64,000 nucleotides of DNA from Isoetes taiwanensis (taxonomy: Eukaryota > Streptophyta > Lycopodiopsida > Isoetales > Isoetaceae). The notes beneath the pieces were generated by a model. That model saw only the letters and a program-made list of their open reading frames with translations, had not been told where the DNA came from and did no database searches. Shown here piece after piece: positions 58,856-64,000 of this stretch; the stretch's first letter is position 1; each line of letters opens with the position of its first letter. Position numbers and translations under genes: made by a program. The stretch is from the NCBI GenBank assembly GCA_021234155.1, contig JAJEKV010000092.1, positions 2,986,561-3,050,560 on the forward strand, written 5' to 3'.

Positions 58856-59778
58856 TCTTTGGTAAAGGTCCTGGCTGGACAACGCTGCTGGCTATGGAGA
58901 GTCGGAGCTGGGAAGGCCTCTGTAATTTCTCTGCTACATGGAATCTCCGTTTTCAGGTAAGAAGAGATTACAGAAGTCTAAAATAGCATTTCTATGAATA
59001 TATGGGCTTTTGACCTTAATTTTTTGGCAATCTTCTCTTTATCAGCATTGGTTGGAAATAGATAAAGTTGCATGATCGCATTGCACGATCGCATCAGCAC
59101 TCTGATTTCGCAGCTTCTTCATGCATTGAAGCAGAGTCACGAAGCTCTCCAGGTAACCCGAGTGTCCCACAAAGCAGAAAACGAAGAGAGGAAAAAATGT
59201 TCTGTTATGGACTAGACTCGTCTATTATGTCTCTCATCTAGCCAACCTATCTCGCTTTTTTCTTCCAATATTGAGCCTGGCCGAACCATTTCTTCTTCTG
59301 TCATTGCCATTCATGCTTCCTGGCTTTGCCTTCTATCTATATCTCTGTATTAATGCATCAATCAGTGGGTCTGTCCTTATTTGTAGTTAAAATTGTTAGC
59401 AAGGCACCGGTTTCGAGTTTGAATCATTTGGCAAATGACAAGCAAAACGCATTTTCCCGGCAGAGAGCAACAGGTAAGGAAAAACCAACTCTCCGCTGTT
59501 TTGTACAGTGAAATAGTACCCTTTTCTGCTTCTGATTCTGCTGGCTCTGGTGGGCTCCAAGCCCAAAGGCCTTAGACCTAAATACGTAGAAATATGGTGT
59601 AGCAGTGTTCATCATGATTTGCCTTCTTTTTACTGTGTTTTCTTTGTAGAACCACTGGACGTTGAATACAGTATCGTTATATGCATGTAAGTGGTAGAGC
59701 CGTCTGTTAACTTCTTCTTCTAATGTAAAGCTTTTGTTTTCTTCCTTTCTTGGGTTTTTCCAGGTCCATCTGGGACCG
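58856..59778. other. Intergenic DNA with one possible lone exon
   Basis: No gene recognised apart from a possible short coding exon at 59,072-59,152, listed separately. Confidence 0.45.
59072..59152 (+). other. Possible 27-codon exon ending at a GT donor
   Basis: An ATG opens a frame reading MIALHDRISTLISQLLHALK and then QSHEALQ, which stops exactly at CAG|GTAACC. It looks like an amphipathic helix, but no family is recognised and no partner exon was found. It may be chance. Confidence 0.2.
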
Positions 59779-59780
59779 CC

Positions 59781-60223
59781 GTATTTAGAGTCCGGGATGT
59801 GGTATTTCCGGACTTTGTTTGTGGTATTTCCAGCCACCCGTTATCAGCCACTGTAACTTCACAGTTTCAAGCCCAGAATCAACTGTTTTGGGGCATTTTT
59901 GGATCAATCCGGCTCTATCTGGGCTCAAATCGCTTCCTCTCTTCATCAAACTAACATTAAAGAGGCAGACAAAGTGATTAGAAGGGCTTTTGAAGCAGTT
60001 CAAGCCGTCCACGGAGCTGCAAGAACGATCCGACCAAAGATTTCAGCTCCGCCGCGCAGTTTCGCGCTTGGTTTTTGGCCAGAAATACCACTTTTTGGCT
60101 GGAAATACCACCTTTTGGCGGAAATACCACCTTTTTTGGCCGGAAATACCAATTGGCTGATAACGGATGTCCAAAAATACCACCAAGAAAGTCCGAAAAT
60201 ACCACATCCCGGACTCTAAATAC
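59781..60223. mobile_element. ~445-bp MITE-like inverted-repeat element
   Basis: The arms of about 70-80 bp start GTATTTAGAGTCCGGGATGT on the left (59,781) and the complement on the right (ending 60,223). They continue with GGTATTT.CGGACTTT and GTTATCAGCCA in both arms. The flanks GGACCGCC (left) and GGACGCCC (right) may be an eroded 8-bp target duplication. The middle holds three or four repeats of GGAAATACCACCTTTTTGGC type. No coding capacity, so a non-autonomous element, perhaps of the hAT or Mutator type. Confidence 0.85.
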
Positions 60224-60229
60224 GGACGC

Positions 60230-63200
60230 CCACGTCTGGTGCTGAGGCGACAGTAGGTGGAGCTTTGCCATGTTTATTCAAATCTTAAAGCCCCATCACT
60301 TTTGGCCTCCGTTTTTTCCAAAGTGGGTACTGGCCTTATCCTTTTGCAAGATGATAGACCTACCGCTCATCGCATGGAGTTTTACTGCTGGATTTGAGCT
60401 TCTTCGTAGTACCCACTTGGTGGTATGAAGACTCATCCTTTTGCTTTCTTTCAGTTTGGTTTCAAAGCAGATGGTCACGTTTTTCCGCTGGTTTACAATT
60501 GGAATCAGATTGTGGCAAAGAAGAGAGATAAACAGTCCAATCAGCGCCAAATAGAACACAAGAAAGCGTTCTCTACATCAACACAGTTTGGACTGAGAAG
60601 TTTAACTTGGCAGATGCAGAGATTCTCATACCTTTGAAATAAGGTTATATTAGTTGGTGTCATAGTACAAGACTCTGAAATGGGCTGCACTGGATTTAAG
60701 ATACAAGATGAAGAGGCAGTTCATAGATGCAAGCAAAGGAAGTGCTTTGTTAAGCAAGCACTTTCTGCAAGGACGAACTTTGCAACTGCACATGTTAACT
60801 ATCTGCAGGCACTCAGGAACAGGTGCTGCCTTTAAGCAATTTGCCAGAGGCAGAGTTTAAACATCAACAGCAAGAGCTTCCTGATACTCCTATAACAGCT
60901 TTGGAAATGAGATAGAACTGGAGGAAAGGGCTGAGGATGATGATTCAACTGAAGGTCCCACTTCTAATGGCGAACAAGCCTCATGCCCACTTTATCAGCT
61001 CTTCAAGCTCAACTGATATTTCTCTTTGATTTTCACATCAATTTTGTACCTTAATAGGGTTTGAAACATATGTAACTAGGAAATTAGTAAATAATGACGT
61101 AAATATAATGGCGAGATCTCAAGTTTTACTGACAGAGAAAAGTTCATTACCTTCCATTCGGCGGTCTTGGACTACTTCAGATAGAGCACGATCTCTTTCC
61201 AAATACGAGCATTTTGAAATCTAAATTAAATTAGTCTGTTTAAATTGTGGGGCAAGCTAAACACTAGTGCCCCAGTATGTGTTCTAATGGTAAACGTATT
61301 TTTTGGGGCAGAGCATATAAAGCTGATGCAATGCTAGAGGTGGGCGGTTTGTTCTGAATTATTTTCAACACAACATTCATAAGGGGAAATAACTACGAGT
61401 CACAAAATCTTGTTGCAAAGGGAATGAATTTTATTTGTCCAAATGGGAAACATGTATATGAAAAAATTAATTATTCATATTACGTGCCTATTTTCGAAGC
61501 GTAAGAAACTGACAATGTATTCCATTTCAGCTGGGGTATCTGGGGCTTTTGCTTTTGCACTTGAGCGTCTACAGAAGACATGGTCGTTCTCTAACTGTAG
61601 TCTGTTGTTTCCTTTCCTTTATTCAAATGGATGATGTTGAGTCTTTTGCTTCCAAGCTTCAAAAAATTGCTTCCAAACAGGGTTCTTCAAGCCGTTTAGG
61701 GTTATCTTAGGCTATCTCCTCACAAACGATGCTAAACAATGCCATGGCGGCAGGCACTTCTGGGTTATTCTGGGTTCTTCTTCAACTCGCAGTTCTGCCA
61801 TCATAGACATCTGGCCATAGAATTCAAGCCCTTCCCTGGCCTCTGCCATAGCCAGAAGCTCTCAGTACTAAGTTCTTTCTAAGCTATTATTCTGAGTATG
61901 TTGTGAATCAGATTTACTGTTGTCTAGAGCAGGAAGAAGCAAGGCGGTCGGCTCCATGTCTCTTCTAGAAAATGCGGCATCTCCATGTTTCTGAAGGCAA
62001 CATCATTATATCACAAACTAGCCGGTAATAAGAGTCTTTGTGTTGCTTCTCTTATGTCGGATGCAGGTAGTATGTCAGGGCTTGGGACCCTTGGCCAACG
62101 GAGGATCTGTAATTGGTGATTTGAAGGTACTATAATTTGTTAAAATCTCTTTTTGCTGATATTTGAAGTATAAGCATAAATTTTCTTAGGTGATATCTGA
62201 AGCTAATGTCTGCTGTTGCTTATTGAACTTCTCCTGTAGGGTAGAGGTTATTCTGTCATTCTGTCCGATATGACAATAAGATAGCAGGATGACAATAAGA
62301 TAGAACTTGTGAACATCAATATTCATGTATTTTTGATAGTTGCCAAAATGCCCTAGCGCCCAGCAGTGGACACGAAGAGAATTACACCGTTGTGTCCCCT
62401 TCAGAATCAATTCTTTTGAAGTGAAACACCACTTAGTCTATTATACAAAACATGAAGGCTCTTTCAATGAGAAAATCTGGTATTGCTCCTATGGCACGCA
62501 CTTTGTTAATCTCGAAATTGCTTTTGAATGGTCTTGAAAATTGTCTATTGAACTGCAAGCTCAACAGTGCCTTCATTCGGACATCTAAATCATCTCCAGG
62601 GTAAAGCGCCGAGCCAGAATCCATCTTTGTAGTGCAAACATTACTTAATTTGATCTCAAAAAATGCGATTTCGAAGAAAAATTTGTAACTTTTTCACCTT
62701 GGTAGAATAGCAGGGATGTTGCACACTAGGCCATTTGTTATGGGCAACGTTATTGGATTATATATCAAATGATCCGAATAAGGTTATGAGTGTATACAAC
62801 AGGTTGGGAAAGAGAAACGTTCGCGGCGGCAGTTTCTTGTATCCCTAAATAAAGTAGACTTATTAGGACATTGAGTTATTTTGGTAGAGGTTCGAACCCC
62901 CCGTATTTCATATTCTATAATCTTAGGCAAAACCGTATAGAGGTTCGATATTCCCTGAAAACCTTAGGCGAAATCGTATTTCATATTTCAAAATCATAGA
63001 TGCCTCCAATCATAAATGACTATAAGCGAAACGAGAGGTGCCCAGAGGCCCCAACATACGATCTGGGTCGTAGGATCGATGAATCCGACGACTGTGGTAG
63101 TCCAAAGTACACATCGTTTAGAAAAATGATAGAAATATGCATATGGAACATATATTATTTGTACTATATTCCTGCAGATGTCGACATCCACAACATGATG

Positions 63201-64000
63201 CATCAATTATTAACTGAGCAAAAATACTAGTGATATTCAAATAGAAGTATGATAGTCTCATCTCCAAAGTGATTCTGCGAATACCAAGGTCTCATTTTTT
63301 GATGGAGCGCAGAAGCTGATTAGTGCCTGTGGCTCCAAGGAAATGAAGGTCGCCGCGACTATAATCAAGAGGTGTTTTTGTCGTGGAAACCCCGATAAAA
63401 ATCATTGCTTTCATATGGTTCTCCTGGTTTTCACACCAGCTTTTTCTGTGTCATGGGTGGCTCACATAAAAATGATCCGAAGCAGCCCTTTAATGGTTCA
63501 AAACACTTTTCTAGGATTACACCTTTGATGATATATTAAGTGCAAGACTAGAGTGCTTATGTAATGGCCGTCTTTTTTAAATTTAAAGAATAGAAAATAT
63601 GATAAACACTTCAGTTGCAGGTGATAGATACATTCAACTTCATACAGGTTCTACATAGTACGTATGTAAAGGACAGTTAGGCACCATTCTGCCTTGGGCT
63701 CCAATGAGATGCTGCCACATGCCACTTTTTAACACGCTTTCTTTTTTGGGAAGTACATTGGACTCTAATGAGATGCAGTCACATGGCACTTTTTAGCACG
63801 CTTTCTTTTTTGGAAAGTACAATTACAAACATTCTGTTTTTCTATTTGACTTCTCTGCTTCAATCGTCGAAATGGCAACATGGAGCACAAAATCTAACTT
63901 TCTTCCACATTACAAGGAAGATCACTTACGTGACCTTTCCTGTATACAAACAATTATTTAACTATAATGTGGATTTAGCTATAATACGAATATCAGTTTC
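60230..64000. other. Intergenic DNA to the window end
   Basis: No gene, RNA or mobile element recognised. A ~67-bp tandem pair lies at 63,690-63,822. Short partial repeats with GAGGTTCGA and CTTAGGC.AAA.CGTAT lie at about 62,885-62,985. Confidence 0.5.
63690..63822. repeat. ~67-bp tandem repeat, two units
   Basis: Both units contain CTCYAATGAGATGC...CACATG-CACTTTTTA-CACGCTTTCTTTTTTGG-AAGTACA. Confidence 0.9.

Overview
The window is nuclear DNA of a land plant. Evidence: spliced GT-AG genes with closest family matches in plants (OLA1/YchF GTPase, Vps4/SKD1 ATPase, a WDR83-type WD40 protein, an AVT1-type vacuolar amino-acid transporter, a plastid pyruvate dehydrogenase E2, beta-tubulin, a chalcone-isomerase-fold protein), a Ty1/copia element primed by initiator tRNA-Met, and very high transposon load. 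The large element at 44-54 kb and the unusual reverse transcriptase at 15-17 kb suggest a seed-free plant (fern, lycophyte or bryophyte); that is inference, not proof.

Layout. 0-7.2 kb: intergenic DNA with a decayed L1-type LINE. 7.3-21.2 kb: a mosaic built on a duplicated block. Copy 1 (7.3-14.9 kb) carries a 2.6 kb stretch with fused fragments of three unrelated genes and a 3.05 kb terminal-inverted-repeat element that has captured four exons of a chalcone-isomerase-fold gene. Copy 2 (19.3-21.2 kb) lacks both and serves as the empty-site reference. Between the copies lies a minus-strand retroelement-like unit: a Penelope/telomerase-like reverse transcriptase plus an unrecognised 522-codon ORF. 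22.7-24.8 kb: a second LINE. 24.9-25.6 kb: a WDR83-type pseudogene. 28.2-31.1 kb: the only clearly intact host gene, a 12-exon OLA1 (393 aa). 32-44 kb: small inverted-repeat elements, dispersed and tandem repeats, and the 3' half of a Vps4 gene.

The most notable object is at 44,333-54,040: a 9.7 kb DNA transposon with 30-bp inverted termini and a 4-bp AGTT target duplication. It encodes two divergent genes. The minus-strand gene is a DUF7869-type (transposase-like) protein. The plus-strand gene is spliced and joins a ParB-like domain to a permuted DNA N4/N6 methyltransferase (catalytic DIPY, later a GTT-type SAM loop). A 14-bp palindrome, GTATAAATTTATAC, is repeated about 20 times in the shared promoter region and in the introns. 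This copy has frameshifts and looks inactive.

54.3-58.9 kb: a fairly young but broken copia element. 59.8-60.2 kb: a MITE-like inverted repeat. The remainder to 64 kb has no recognised gene. Working together: only OLA1 is likely to provide host function; most other coding traces are mobile elements or host gene fragments that such elements appear to have moved.
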